Shown: positions 18,806-27,395, counted from the stretch's first letter. The stretch: DNA of 33,108 nt from Kiritimatiellia bacterium (GCA_029936175.1 JAPYUI010000003.1:19648-52755); one strand, 5' to 3'. Numbers and translations: made by a program. The notes: generated by a model from the sequence alone, not told the origin.

Positions 18806-21544
18806 CTACTCCGACAGGGTGGAAACCAGCTTGTTCAGTTTCTCCACCCGCTCCAACAGGTCCTTCTTCAGCTCCCTTTGCCGGTCGATCACATCCTCGG
18901 GCGCGTGCGCCACGAATTTCTCGTTATCCAGCTTCTTGGTAGTCTTGTCGAGATTGCCCTGGACCTTGTTGAGCTCTTTCATCAAGCGCTCCACCTCGGC
19001 GTCCCGGTCGATGAGGCCTTCCACCGGCATGCAAATCGAACCGAGTTTGGTCAACGCGCTGGGGACCGCGCTGTCCGGTTCATAATCCGGGTCAAGGGTG
19101 ATGAGATCCGCCTTCAGCAGGGCCACCACCGAGGCCAGGTCCTTCTCCAGGCGCTTACACGCTTTTTCACTGTTGGGCTTGATGGTAAAATTCACCCGCT
19201 TGGCAGCGAGATTGTAATCCGACTTGAGCAGGCGTCCGGTCCGAATCAGATCGCGCTTGTCTTCGACGTACGCGAAAACCACCTGGGTCGCACCCCAGGG
19301 CTTCAACTCGTCCACGTCCAGGGCCGTGGGCCAGGGTGCCCCCTGGACACTCTCGTGTTCACCGTTGTACCCCATGGCATGCCAGAGCTCTTCGGTGACA
19401 AAGGGCATCACCGGGTGAAGCAAACGAATGGCCTGGCTGAAGACATGGTGCATGACCTTCAGGACGGTATCCTTGCGGGCGCTGTCATCGCCGAAAAAAG
19501 CCTGCTTGCTGGATTCGACATACCAATCGCAAAAGTTGTGCCAGATAAAGTCGTACAACTCCTTGGCGTAGTCGTTGAAGCGGAATTTCTCCAGGTTCTC
19601 GCCACAGGCGTTGATCGTGTTCTGCAACTTGAACAGGATATGCTTGTCGTCACTGCTCAATATCGACGTATCCAACTCGGGTCGCGCAAAATCGGTGGGG
19701 GTCGCACCCTGCATCTGCATGAAACGTGCGGCGTTCCATATTTTCGTGGCGAAATTCCGGCCGATCTCAAAGTCCTTGAACTCTTCACGCAACTTTTCGT
19801 TCAAGTTGCCGTCCTTGTCGAAACCCACTGTAAGCTGGACGTCCTGGCCGGTGGCCGTGAGCATGATCAGGGTGAACCGCAGGGAGTCGGCGCTGTACTT
19901 TTCGATCACATCCAGGGGGTCGATCGAATTGTTGTAGGATTTTCCAGGCAAGGGACTCTTGCTCATCTTCCGACCCAGTTCATCCCGCACGGTTCCATGT
20001 AGGTAAACCTCGGAAAAGGGTATCTCCCCCATAAATTCAAGGCCCGCCATGATCATCCGTGCGACCCAGAAGAATATGATTTCCGGTGCCGTACTGAGGG
20101 TGTTCGTCGGGTAGTAGAACTTCATGTCATCGCTTTCCTCCGGCCAACCGAAGGTGCTGAAGGGCCAGAGCCATGAACTGAACCAGGTATCAAGCACGTC
20201 ATCATCCTGGCGGATCTCGCCCGAGGAGCACTTCGGGCAAACCTGGGCATCCTCGCGGTCGGCCCATTCATGGTCGCAGGCACTGCAGTAAAAAACCGGG
20301 ATGCGGTGTCCCCACCATATCTGGCGGGAAATGCACCAGTCCCGGATGTTATCCATCCAGTTCAAGTACGTTTTATTCCAGCGCTCGGGCACAAACCTGA
20401 TGCGGCCTTCGTTCACGACATCAATCGCGGGACGGGCCAACGGCTTCATTTTTACAAACCACTGCGGTGACAGGCGGGGTTCGACCACGGTGTGGCAGCG
20501 ATAACAATGCCCCACCTGGTGCTCATGATCCTCAACTTTGACCAGGAGCCCTTCGGCTTCGAGGTCCGCGACAATATTTTTCCGGCATTCAAAGCGATCC
20601 TGACCGGCGTAAGGCCCGGCATTTTCGTTCATCGTCCCGTCTTCATTCATCACGTTAATCGAAGGCAGGTTGTGACGCTGGCCCATCAGGTAATCATTCG
20701 GATCATGGGCGGGAGTGACTTTCACCACGCCGGTACCAAACTCCGGATCGACATAGTCATCTTCGATGACGATCAACTCGCGACCGAGAATCGGAAGGGT
20801 CGGGGTTTTCTCCTTCAGGTGGGCATAGCGCTCATCGCGAGGATTAACCGCGATACCGGTATCTCCAAGCAGGGTTTCCGGGCGGGTCGTGGCGACGATA
20901 ATCGCCTGTTCCCTGGTCCCATCCTTCACCATGTAACGGATGTGGTAGAACTTTCCCTGCTCCGCGCGGTGTTCACTTTCTTCGTCGGAAAGGGCCGTAT
21001 GGCAACCACAACACCAGTTGATAATGTAGTTGCCTCGATAAATCAGATCTTTCTCATACAGTCGACAGAAGACTTCGCGCACCGCCTGACTCAAGCCCGG
21101 GCTCATGGTGAAGGCTTCGCGATCCCAGTCACATGAACACCCCAATTTGCGGAGCTGATGGGTAATGGTAGAGCCGTTTTTCTCCTTGTACTCCCAGACC
21201 CTCTCCAGGAATTTCTCCCGACCGAGATCATCCCGACTCAAACCTTCTTTCCTGAGGTCGCGTTCCACGACGCTCTGGGTGGCAATCCCTGCGTGATCGG
21301 TTCCCGGGACCCAAACGGTATTGTAACCCTGCATGCGCTTCCAACGGATAAGGACATCCTGGACCGTGTTATTCAGCGCATGACCCATGTGCAATACGCC
21401 TGTCACATTCGGTGGAGGGATGACGATGCTGTACGGTTCGCCGCCTTTCGTATGATCAGATGAGAAGACCTTATCGGCTTCCCACTTGGCGTACCACTTG
21501 GCCTCGATGGCATGCGGGTCGAAATGTTTATCAAGTTCAGGCAT
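18806..21544 (-). CDS. valS: Valyl-tRNA synthetase
   Basis: ValS charges tRNA-Val with valine in the cytosol. From the ATG at 21544 (MPELDKHFDPHAIEAKWY) it has 912 residues. The class I motifs are HMGH (52-55, within PPPNVTGVLHMGH) and KMSKS (526-530). The CP1 editing domain that removes mischarged threonine is marked by ATTRPETLLGDT (218-229) and the HDPND block. A zinc ribbon is formed by C420, C423, C436 and C439. The C-terminal anticodon-binding domain is followed by the Val-specific coiled-coil arm (VERLMKELNKVQGNLDK...). The loop after KMSKS is longer than usual: PLPGKSYNNS precedes IDPLDVI where most ValS have four residues. The start overlaps the cimA stop by 8 nt, so it is probably translationally coupled as the last gene of the hom operon. 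Confidence 0.97.
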   Translation of the reverse strand: MPELDKHFDPHAIEAKWYAKWEADKVFSSDHTKGGEPYSIVIPPPNVTGVLHMGHALNNTVQDVLIRWKRMQGYNTVWVPGTDHAGIATQSVVERDLRKEGLSRDDLGREKFLERVWEYKEKNGSTITHQLRKLGCSCDWDREAFTMSPGLSQAVREVFCRLYEKDLIYRGNYIINWCCGCHTALSDEESEHRAEQGKFYHIRYMVKDGTREQAIIVATTRPETLLGDTGIAVNPRDERYAHLKEKTPTLPILGRELIVIEDDYVDPEFGTGVVKVTPAHDPNDYLMGQRHNLPSINVMNEDGTMNENAGPYAGQDRFECRKNIVADLEAEGLLVKVEDHEHQVGHCYRCHTVVEPRLSPQWFVKMKPLARPAIDVVNEGRIRFVPERWNKTYLNWMDNIRDWCISRQIWWGHRIPVFYCSACDHEWADREDAQVCPKCSSGEIRQDDDVLDTWFSSWLWPFSTFGWPEESDDMKFYYPTNTLSTAPEIIFFWVARMIMAGLEFMGEIPFSEVYLHGTVRDELGRKMSKSPLPGKSYNNSIDPLDVIEKYSADSLRFTLIMLTATGQDVQLTVGFDKDGNLNEKLREEFKDFEIGRNFATKIWNAARFMQMQGATPTDFARPELDTSILSSDDKHILFKLQNTINACGENLEKFRFNDYAKELYDFIWHNFCDWYVESSKQAFFGDDSARKDTVLKVMHHVFSQAIRLLHPVMPFVTEELWHAMGYNGEHESVQGAPWPTALDVDELKPWGATQVVFAYVEDKRDLIRTGRLLKSDYNLAAKRVNFTIKPNSEKACKRLEKDLASVVALLKADLITLDPDYEPDSAVPSALTKLGSICMPVEGLIDRDAEVERLMKELNKVQGNLDKTTKKLDNEKFVAHAPEDVIDRQRELKKDLLERVEKLNKLVSTLSE

Positions 21545-23126
21545 TCTTTTTCTCTTCCAACAAAAGCTTGAACTCCATGCTGTCAATCAAGGCTTCCAGG
21601 GAGGCCTCGATGACATTTTCGGATACCCCAACCGTGCTCCAGGTATCAACCCCATCGGTGGACTCGACAAGCACTCGCGTCCTGGCGGCCGTATGCTCCT
21701 CGGGGTCCAGGATACGCACACGGTAGTCGGTCAAAATCACCTCGGCAAGCACCGGATAGAATCGGCTAAGCGCCTTGCGCAGGGCCTGGTCGAGCGCATC
21801 CACCGGGCCATCGCCTTCGGCTACGGTGTATTCAGACTCTCCATTCACATCGATTTTCACGGAGGCTTCCGAAATCGTTTTCCCAGACGCCTCCCGCTTT
21901 TCCGCAATGGCGCGGAACATTTCCAGGGTGAAAAAGGATTGATGCTGCTTGAGCGTTTTTTGAATCAACAGTTGAAAGGAGGCATCGGCCGCCTCGAATT
22001 CGTACCCGGCCTGCTCCATGCGTTCCAATTCGCCACGAATCTCCTTCACCTCGGGTGCACCCTTATCGTAGTGCAGCCCCATCTCAACCAGCTTGAGAAA
22101 CACGTTGCTCGCACCGGACAATTCCGAGATCAGAATATGCCGGTCGTTGCCGACTTCGGATGGGTCGACGTGCTCAAAACTGGCGGGGTTTTTCCGCACG
22201 CCATCCACGTGCATACCGGCCTTGTGGGCAAAGGCACTCTCGCCAACATAAGGCAACTTAGGATTTGGCCGCACGTTAGCCAATTCGTACACGAATTCGG
22301 CCACGTCATGCAATTGCCCGATACTGCCCTCCCGCAGGCAGTCGTAACCAAGCTTCAACTTGAGGTTGGCGATCACGGAATTCAGATTCGCATTACCGGT
22401 CCGCTCGCCAAAACCATTGATGGTGCCCTGGATATGCACCGCGCCGGCCTGGATGGACGCGATGGAGTTGGCCACGCCGAGCTCGGCATCGTTGTGTGCA
22501 TGGATGCCGACCGGAAGACCGGTGGCATCGACCACGGCCCGGGTATATTCAGCCACTTCGTGGGACATGGTGCCACCGTTGGTGTCGCAAAGTACGAGAA
22601 TGTCGGCCCCCGCGTCCCCGGCCGCCTTCAGGGTGGAAATCGCATATTCAGGATCATCCTTATACCCGTCGAAAAAATGCTCCGCGTCGTATACAACTTC
22701 TTTACCATGCTCCTTGAGAAAAGCGACGGTGTCCGCGATCATGGCCCGGTTCTCCTCTTCGGTCGTTCGCAGGACGTCGTGCACGTGCAGCTTCCAGCTC
22801 TTGCCAAATATGGTGACCACCGGGGTATCCGCCTCGACCAGGGCCTGGCAGCCAAGGTCGTCTCCAGGATGGATATTCGCCCGCCGGGTACTCCCGAAAG
22901 CCGAGATCCTGGCATGGCTCAAACCTTGCTTTTTCACGTCGCGAAAAAAGGCCATGTCCTTGGGATTAGACGCGGCATAACCGCCTTCAATATAGTCGAC
23001 GCCGAACTCGTCCAGGCGCTTGGCCACGCGCAACTTTCCGCCAGGAGAAAAGGAGATCCCCTGGCCTTGCGCACCGTCCCGCAACGTGGTGTCGTAGATC
23101 GCAATACGTTTCATATCCCGGATCAA
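21537..23126 (-). CDS. cimA: (R)-citramalate synthase CimA
   Basis: CimA condenses pyruvate with acetyl-CoA to citramalate, opening a threonine-independent route to 2-oxobutyrate and isoleucine. The 529-residue protein has the DRE-TIM metallolyase start YDTTLRDGAQGQG, the metal-binding HAHND block with GIHAHNDAELG, and GTINGFGERTGNANL, which separate CimA from plain LeuA by the RDGAQ and EGGYAASNPKD stretches. The C-terminal LeuA-type regulatory dimer domain (after about residue 390, with VNGESEYTVAEGDGPVDALDQALRKAL) is where isoleucine normally binds. The start is a TTG at 23126 that overlaps the lysC stop (TTGA), with AGAGGAAAG just upstream; an ATG 12 nt further in (MKRIAIYD) is the alternative. 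It lies between lysC and valS in a five-gene operon. Confidence 0.93.
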   Translation of the reverse strand: MIRDMKRIAIYDTTLRDGAQGQGISFSPGGKLRVAKRLDEFGVDYIEGGYAASNPKDMAFFRDVKKQGLSHARISAFGSTRRANIHPGDDLGCQALVEADTPVVTIFGKSWKLHVHDVLRTTEEENRAMIADTVAFLKEHGKEVVYDAEHFFDGYKDDPEYAISTLKAAGDAGADILVLCDTNGGTMSHEVAEYTRAVVDATGLPVGIHAHNDAELGVANSIASIQAGAVHIQGTINGFGERTGNANLNSVIANLKLKLGYDCLREGSIGQLHDVAEFVYELANVRPNPKLPYVGESAFAHKAGMHVDGVRKNPASFEHVDPSEVGNDRHILISELSGASNVFLKLVEMGLHYDKGAPEVKEIRGELERMEQAGYEFEAADASFQLLIQKTLKQHQSFFTLEMFRAIAEKREASGKTISEASVKIDVNGESEYTVAEGDGPVDALDQALRKALSRFYPVLAEVILTDYRVRILDPEEHTAARTRVLVESTDGVDTWSTVGVSENVIEASLEALIDSMEFKLLLEEKKNA

Positions 23127-24346
23127 CTTTCCTCTTTATCCAGATCGAAGGCGGTGTGGATGACGCGAACAGCCTTGTCGGCCTGCGCTTCCTTGATGAT
23201 GACCGAAGTGCGAATCTCGCTGGTGGAGATCATGTGAATGTTGATCTCATTTTCAGCGAGCGCGCTGAACATGCGGTAGGCGATACCGGTGTGGTTTCGC
23301 ATGCCGACGCCGACGATACTGATCTTGGCCACTTTCTCGTCGTACATGACTTCCCCGTGCTCAATACCGCTCATGGTATTCGCTAGCACGGTTTTCACCT
23401 TCTTGAGTTCATCCGCGTTGGCGGTGAAGGATATATCATTCCGCCCCTGCTTGCTGTCGCTCTGGACGATCACATCGACATTGATGTCGGCGCGGGAAAT
23501 CTCCTGGAATATTTTAGCTGCCACGCCGGGTTGGTCCACCACGTCGGTGATGGTTATCTTGGACTGGTTTTTATCTATAGCGATTCCGCGGATAACAACG
23601 TCTTCCATATCTTTGACCTCTTCTTTCACAAGCGTTCCCGGCTTACGCCAGAAACTGCTGAGCACTTCAAGCTCCACTTCATATTTCTTGGCAAATTCGA
23701 CCGCACGGGACTGCAGGATATTCGCGCCCATGCTCGCGAACTCAAGCATTTCATCGTAGGCGATAACATCCAGTTTCTGCGCCGCGGATACGATCCGCGG
23801 ATCGCTCGTATAAACCCCATCCACATCGGTATAAATCTGGCAGCGATCGGCCTTCACGGCCGCAGCCATGGCCACCGCGGTCAAGTCAGAACCCCCGCGC
23901 CCGAGCGTAGCGATATTCTGCTCAGCGGTCAGCCCCTGGAAGCCCGCCACGATGACCACCCGGCCCTTCTGGATCTCGTTGAGCACCCGGTCGGGCTGGA
24001 TATCTTTTATTTTCGCCTTCGTGTGGGTGCCATCGGTAAAAATCCCTGCCTGCGGTCCGGTCATGGATACCGCCTCCGCACCCAGGGCATGCAGGGCCAT
24101 GGCGAGGAGGGAGATGGAAATCTGTTCGCCGGTGGATAAGAGCATATCGAATTCGCGATCACTGGGATCCGCGTGGACTTCCCCAGCCAGCTTCACCAGT
24201 TCATCGGTGGTCTTTCCCATGGCACTGACCACCACGATCACCTGATTGCCGTCCTGAACCGTATCGTAAATCCGCTGCGCCACGCGCTGGATGGATGCTG
24301 CATCCGCAACGGAAGTTCCACCGAATTTTTGTACTAACAGTGCCAT
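23123..24346 (-). CDS. lysC: Aspartate kinase
   Basis: Aspartate kinase phosphorylates aspartate at the head of the lysine, threonine, methionine and isoleucine pathway. The 407-residue product has the KFGGTS motif (7-12), the VSAMGKTTDELV block, the catalytic LGRGGSDLTA loop and YTDVDGVYTSDPR. The C-terminal region holds two ACT domains (starting at VIRGIAIDKNQSKITITDV and KISIVGVGMRNHTGIAYRMF), the usual site of feedback by lysine and/or threonine. The ATG at 24346 has an AAAGGT upstream. The start lies 2 nt after the stop of the apgM-like gene, and the lysC end overlaps the cimA start, so expression is tied to its neighbours. It is monofunctional, with hom as a separate gene two positions upstream. 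Confidence 0.97.
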   Translation of the reverse strand: MALLVQKFGGTSVADAASIQRVAQRIYDTVQDGNQVIVVVSAMGKTTDELVKLAGEVHADPSDREFDMLLSTGEQISISLLAMALHALGAEAVSMTGPQAGIFTDGTHTKAKIKDIQPDRVLNEIQKGRVVIVAGFQGLTAEQNIATLGRGGSDLTAVAMAAAVKADRCQIYTDVDGVYTSDPRIVSAAQKLDVIAYDEMLEFASMGANILQSRAVEFAKKYEVELEVLSSFWRKPGTLVKEEVKDMEDVVIRGIAIDKNQSKITITDVVDQPGVAAKIFQEISRADINVDVIVQSDSKQGRNDISFTANADELKKVKTVLANTMSGIEHGEVMYDEKVAKISIVGVGMRNHTGIAYRMFSALAENEINIHMISTSEIRTSVIIKEAQADKAVRVIHTAFDLDKEES

Positions 24347-24348
24347 GA

Positions 24349-25491
24349 TTACCTTTTCTGAAAAAAATCAAAGAGACGTGTTGCCGACAGGATGCCCGCC
24401 TTGCCACGTCGAGCCTGCCCCTCGCTCCATTGTTTCACCGCATCGCTTTCGACATCCGGTTCATAGAGAACAACCGGTGTTTTCGCCGAGAGGGGTTTGC
24501 CGGTATCCGCGTCCACCGCACCGTTGGAGACCAGGGCCAGGCGCAGGTCTTTCCACGCCTGCAGATATTCCATGACTGGGCGCGTAATATGGAAATCCAG
24601 GTGGTCGAGATGCAGTACCCGCGCCCGCGCGCTACCGGTCGTCTCGGCCGAAGCAACGATGAGAAGGTGGTCGCGACCCATGATATTGCGCTCGAAAACC
24701 TCCGCGAAACTGGCACTGTCGAAAGCCTCTGTTTCCATTCCCAGCTGCCGGGCCAGGCCACGTGCGATGTGTGAGTCGCTGATACAGGCGGCACGATCCG
24801 GCATTGGCCGGCCGGAAAAATCGCCGGGCATATGCCCCCCACCCCAGAGCCAGACACCATTGGCCGGAATCTCCCCAAGATCGATACGGACGTCGTTGAC
24901 GGCATGGCAAGCCAGGATCTCCTCAGCGAGGCTGCGGAAACTCTCAAGGCGGCGATCTTCCCTGGCGCAGGGCCAGCAGGCATCGATACGCGAACCCACC
25001 TGCTGCCAAGGGGCAAGGCCTTCGCTGGCGTTTACGCGAAAGTGGTGGAAAACGGCGAGAAAGCGGCCGGGAGCGGTCACATGCAGCGTGATGTCGAGAC
25101 CGCCGCTGACCCGCTGCAAGGCTTCGACCAGCTCGCGGGTTTCATCGGCACTGAGGGGAATACAGGGGTCCAGCAGGCGTTCGCCATCCGTGTTGACGAG
25201 ACAGCCGCAGAACACGAGGTCGTAGGGACCCGCCTCCCGGCGAGCGGCGAGGCTCAGTGGACCGGGCTGGAGGGCCTTGGCCTCCTTCACGGATAAGCCC
25301 AGCAGGGTGCCGAGGCCAATTTCGCTTCGGCCCTTGGCCATGTTGGGATAGGGTTTGAGCAGACCGCTGCGCCCGCGTTCCGCAAGTTGTGCGGACGCGC
25401 TGCAGCGGGCGGTTTCCAACAGGGTACGACCGTCCAGTTGACCGCTTGCGGATCCCGAAGCTCCCTCAAATACTAACATGATCGTCTTCAA
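24349..25491 (-). CDS. Degenerate ApgM-like protein (phosphoglycerate mutase family) in the aspartate operon
   Basis: A 380-residue protein that follows the ApgM (archaeal-type cofactor-independent phosphoglycerate mutase) fold along its length: GRTLLETARCSASAQLAERG, the GLLGL-like turn, GPLSLAARR, FCGCLVNTDG, and especially AACISDSHIARGLARQLGM, which matches the ACISGxALxKGVAxMLGM block. But most metal-site motifs are gone. The N-terminal DGxGD is FEGASG, the GSDxAH nucleophile block is GRSEIGL (a Ser remains), the EAPDEAGH-type motif is LHLDHLDFH, and the PDHPTP block is SNGAV. It therefore is unlikely to be a normal mutase. Placed between hom and lysC, it may serve the homoserine or threonine branch; ApgM relatives have been proposed, from gene context, as homoserine kinase stand-ins. 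Start is a TTG at 25491, 12 nt after the hom stop, with AGGTG upstream. Confidence 0.8.
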   Translation of the reverse strand: MKTIMLVFEGASGSASGQLDGRTLLETARCSASAQLAERGRSGLLKPYPNMAKGRSEIGLGTLLGLSVKEAKALQPGPLSLAARREAGPYDLVFCGCLVNTDGERLLDPCIPLSADETRELVEALQRVSGGLDITLHVTAPGRFLAVFHHFRVNASEGLAPWQQVGSRIDACWPCAREDRRLESFRSLAEEILACHAVNDVRIDLGEIPANGVWLWGGGHMPGDFSGRPMPDRAACISDSHIARGLARQLGMETEAFDSASFAEVFERNIMGRDHLLIVASAETTGSARARVLHLDHLDFHITRPVMEYLQAWKDLRLALVSNGAVDADTGKPLSAKTPVVLYEPDVESDAVKQWSEGQARRGKAGILSATRLFDFFQKR

Positions 25492-25503
25492 TGGGGTTTA
25501 CAC

Positions 25504-26802
25504 CTAGTCCAGATCATCTACAATAATGCGGACGATATCGGGACCGACCACATCCATCTTTTCCAGGTCAGCAATAGCATCCATCACGTTCCGGACATCC
25601 GATATGCGGGTCAGGATGATCGCGGGCACGGAATCACCTACGTGCTCGGTTTTCTGGATGACCGAAGCAATGCTGATCCCGTGATCACCGAGGGTACGGG
25701 CCACTGCCGCCAGGGTGCCCGGTCGATCCAGGAGGCTTAACCGCAGGTAATAGCGGGCCTCAATATCCTGGATGGGGCGGATATCCGGGGGATTACTCTG
25801 CTCGTGCTGCGGTGCCAGACGGTGGCGGGCATCCAACGCGATGTTGCGGGCGATATCCACAATATCAGCCACGACCGCGCTGGCCGTGGGTTCACGCCCC
25901 GCCCCACGGCCGTAATAAAGCGTCTGGCCAACCACGTCGCCATTCACAAGAACCGCGTTGTAGACGCCATCAACTTTGGCCAGCATGTGGTTTACCGGGA
26001 CGAGGGTCGGATGAACGCGTACATCCACCGAGCCGTTGTCCTGCTTGATAATGCCAAGCAATTTTATGCGATATCCCAATTCAAGCGCATAGCGGATATC
26101 CAGGGTGGAGAGGCCGCGAATACCCTCGGTATGCACCTCATCCATCGAAACGGTGCGGCCAAAGGCGATACTCGCCAGCAGAATCGCCTTGTGCGCGGTG
26201 TCCAGTCCGTCGATATCCAGTCCGGGCTCGGCTTCGGCGAAGCCGAGTTCCTGTGCGTCCTTCAAGACCTCGTCAAAGGCATTGCCATCCCGTTCCATAC
26301 GGGTCAGGATGTAATTGCAGGTACCGTTGAGGATACCGTAGATGCTGTCGATATGGTTGGCTACCAGGCCCTCGCGCAGGGCCTTGATCACCGGGATACC
26401 CCCGCCGACGCTGGCTTCGTAAAAGAGATCGGTCTGGTGTTCGGACGCCGTCTTGAAGATATCCTCGCCGCATTCCGCCAGCAGGGCCTTGTTGGCCGTT
26501 ACCACGGACTTCCCGTTGCTGAGGGCTTGGATTATGAAGTCTTTTGCGATCGTGGTACCGCCGATGAGCTCGACCACGATATCGATATCCGGCGCCTGCA
26601 GGACATCCGCGGCGTCCGTGCTGAGGATGCCTGGATCCAGCACAACCCCACGATCCGTCTCGATGTCGAGGTCGACCACCTTCCGCAGAACCAACCGTAC
26701 CCCGGAGCGGTCCGAGAGCAAATCTCCGTTGGTGATGAGGGCCTGAACCACGCCCACCCCCACGGTGCCGAATCCCAGCACACCTATGCCAATTTCTTTC
26801 AT
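25504..26802 (-). CDS. hom: Homoserine dehydrogenase
   Basis: Homoserine dehydrogenase reduces aspartate semialdehyde to homoserine with NAD(P)H. The 432-residue form is the monofunctional type with a C-terminal ACT domain. The Rossmann glycine motif is GFGTVG (10-15). The substrate domain contains NGTCNYILTRM, and the AEADPxLDIDG-type block appears as FAEAEPGLDIDGLDTAHK, with the catalytic Lys in AHK. The ACT domain starts at YYLRLSLLDRPGTLAAVARTL and is the normal threonine-sensing site. The start ATG at 26802 has an AGGA about 10 nt upstream. It is the first gene of a leftward operon hom, apgM-like, lysC, cimA, valS and is preceded by a terminator and putative attenuator leader. Confidence 0.97.
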   Translation of the reverse strand: MKEIGIGVLGFGTVGVGVVQALITNGDLLSDRSGVRLVLRKVVDLDIETDRGVVLDPGILSTDAADVLQAPDIDIVVELIGGTTIAKDFIIQALSNGKSVVTANKALLAECGEDIFKTASEHQTDLFYEASVGGGIPVIKALREGLVANHIDSIYGILNGTCNYILTRMERDGNAFDEVLKDAQELGFAEAEPGLDIDGLDTAHKAILLASIAFGRTVSMDEVHTEGIRGLSTLDIRYALELGYRIKLLGIIKQDNGSVDVRVHPTLVPVNHMLAKVDGVYNAVLVNGDVVGQTLYYGRGAGREPTASAVVADIVDIARNIALDARHRLAPQHEQSNPPDIRPIQDIEARYYLRLSLLDRPGTLAAVARTLGDHGISIASVIQKTEHVGDSVPAIILTRISDVRNVMDAIADLEKMDVVGPDIVRIIVDDLD

Positions 26803-26824
26803 GCTTAAAACATCCTGTCGGGGT

Positions 26825-26853
26825 AAAAAAAAACGCCCTTCGCGGTGAAGGGC
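26825..26853 (-). terminator. Intrinsic terminator in the hom leader (attenuator)
   Basis: On the minus strand, GCCCTTC (26853-26847) and GAAGGGC (26841-26835) form a perfect 7-bp stem with a 5-nt loop, followed after one G by nine consecutive T. It sits 22 nt in front of the hom start codon and faces into the operon, so it would stop transcription before hom. A terminator in this place only makes sense as a regulated one. Confidence 0.85.
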
Positions 26854-26894
26854 ATTACGATCCGAATGCGTGTATCATTCAGCTCATAACGCCC
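26850..26894 (-). promoter_or_regulatory. Antiterminator helix competing with the hom leader terminator
   Basis: In the minus-strand RNA, GGGCGUUAUG (26894-26885) can pair over 10 bp, including G-U pairs, with CGUAAUGCCC (26859-26850). The second arm contains the first bases of the terminator stem, so the two structures exclude each other. The enclosed segment folds further into a small hairpin, GAAUG (26880-26876) with CAUUC (26868-26864). The first arm overlaps the end and stop codon of the 15-codon leader ORF. Confidence 0.65.
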
Positions 26895-26931
26895 GGGGGC
26901 CAACAATCATTTGGGTTAGCTTAACCATCAT
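26884..26931 (-). CDS. Putative 15-residue leader peptide of the hom attenuator
   Basis: ATG at 26931 to TGA at 26884-26886 encodes MMVKLTQMIVGPRAL. Nine of the first ten residues after counting Q aside are Met, Val, Lys, Leu, Thr or Ile: amino acids made from aspartate or by the branched-chain route, which is what the operon supplies or charges. The stop codon overlaps the first arm of the antiterminator helix. A ribosome that stalls at codons 6-10 (Thr, Met, Ile, Val) would leave that arm free and allow read-through; one that reaches the stop would cover it and let the terminator form. There is no clear Shine-Dalgarno; a short upstream ORF ending in AAATGATGG might couple translation. The peptide is too short to prove by codon statistics. 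Confidence 0.55.
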   Translation of the reverse strand: MMVKLTQMIVGPRAL

Positions 26932-27034
26932 TTGTGGCTGTAAGTAAGCAAATTGCAGGCCATTACAAGTAGAAACCCGCTGCAAAATTATGCTAGAACT
27001 ATAGGGATATGAGGTCCTACCGGAGGATTATAAG

Positions 27035-27280
27035 ATGAAAGCTGTACTTGTACTACTACTGTTAAGCGCCTGCATTTGGCTTGGTTACGAAAATTATCAG
27101 AACGGGCTTAGGATCGCGCAGCAGGAAACCACCATCCAGGCACTTCAGGACCAACTGAAGCAGCAGAAAGTCCGTGCTGCCCAGACGGTAAGCCCTTCAC
27201 ATCGACTCGGACCTGTTCGCCAGAAATCCTCCGGATCCAAGAAATCCCCGTTTCGACTCAGTGGGCCCAAGCGCAAATAG
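27035..27280 (+). CDS. Small membrane-anchored basic protein
   Basis: The ATG at 27035 has a strong GGAGG at 27022-27026 with 8-nt spacing. The 81-residue product starts with one hydrophobic helix (VLVLLLLSACIWLGYENY), which may be a membrane anchor or a lipoprotein signal with C13. A short coiled-coil stretch follows (RIAQQETTIQALQDQLKQQK), then a basic Ser- and Pro-rich tail ending GPKRK. No family is recognised. It diverges from the hom operon and lies 169 nt before the kinase gene on the same strand, so a joint transcript is possible. Confidence 0.75.
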   Translation: MKAVLVLLLLSACIWLGYENYQNGLRIAQQETTIQALQDQLKQQKVRAAQTVSPSHRLGPVRQKSSGSKKSPFRLSGPKRK

Positions 27281-27395
27281 TGTAGCCGCCCCGGGCGACC
27301 GAATAAGCGGGAGTACACGCGTCCCAATCTGGCCGCCCGCCACATCTTCTCCCCGGGAGACGATCCACTCCCCTGGGACGTGCCCGTCACATTGT

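Noticed and set aside
21486-23237. 583-codon open frame antisense to cimA
   Set aside because: cimA is unmistakable on the other strand; the antisense product has no recognisable domain. The same holds for the 411-codon frame antisense to valS at 18767-20002.
26953-26985. TTGCAG...CTGCAA inverted repeat between hom and the small membrane protein gene
   Set aside because: Only 6 bp with a 21-nt spacer; expected by chance in a region of this size.
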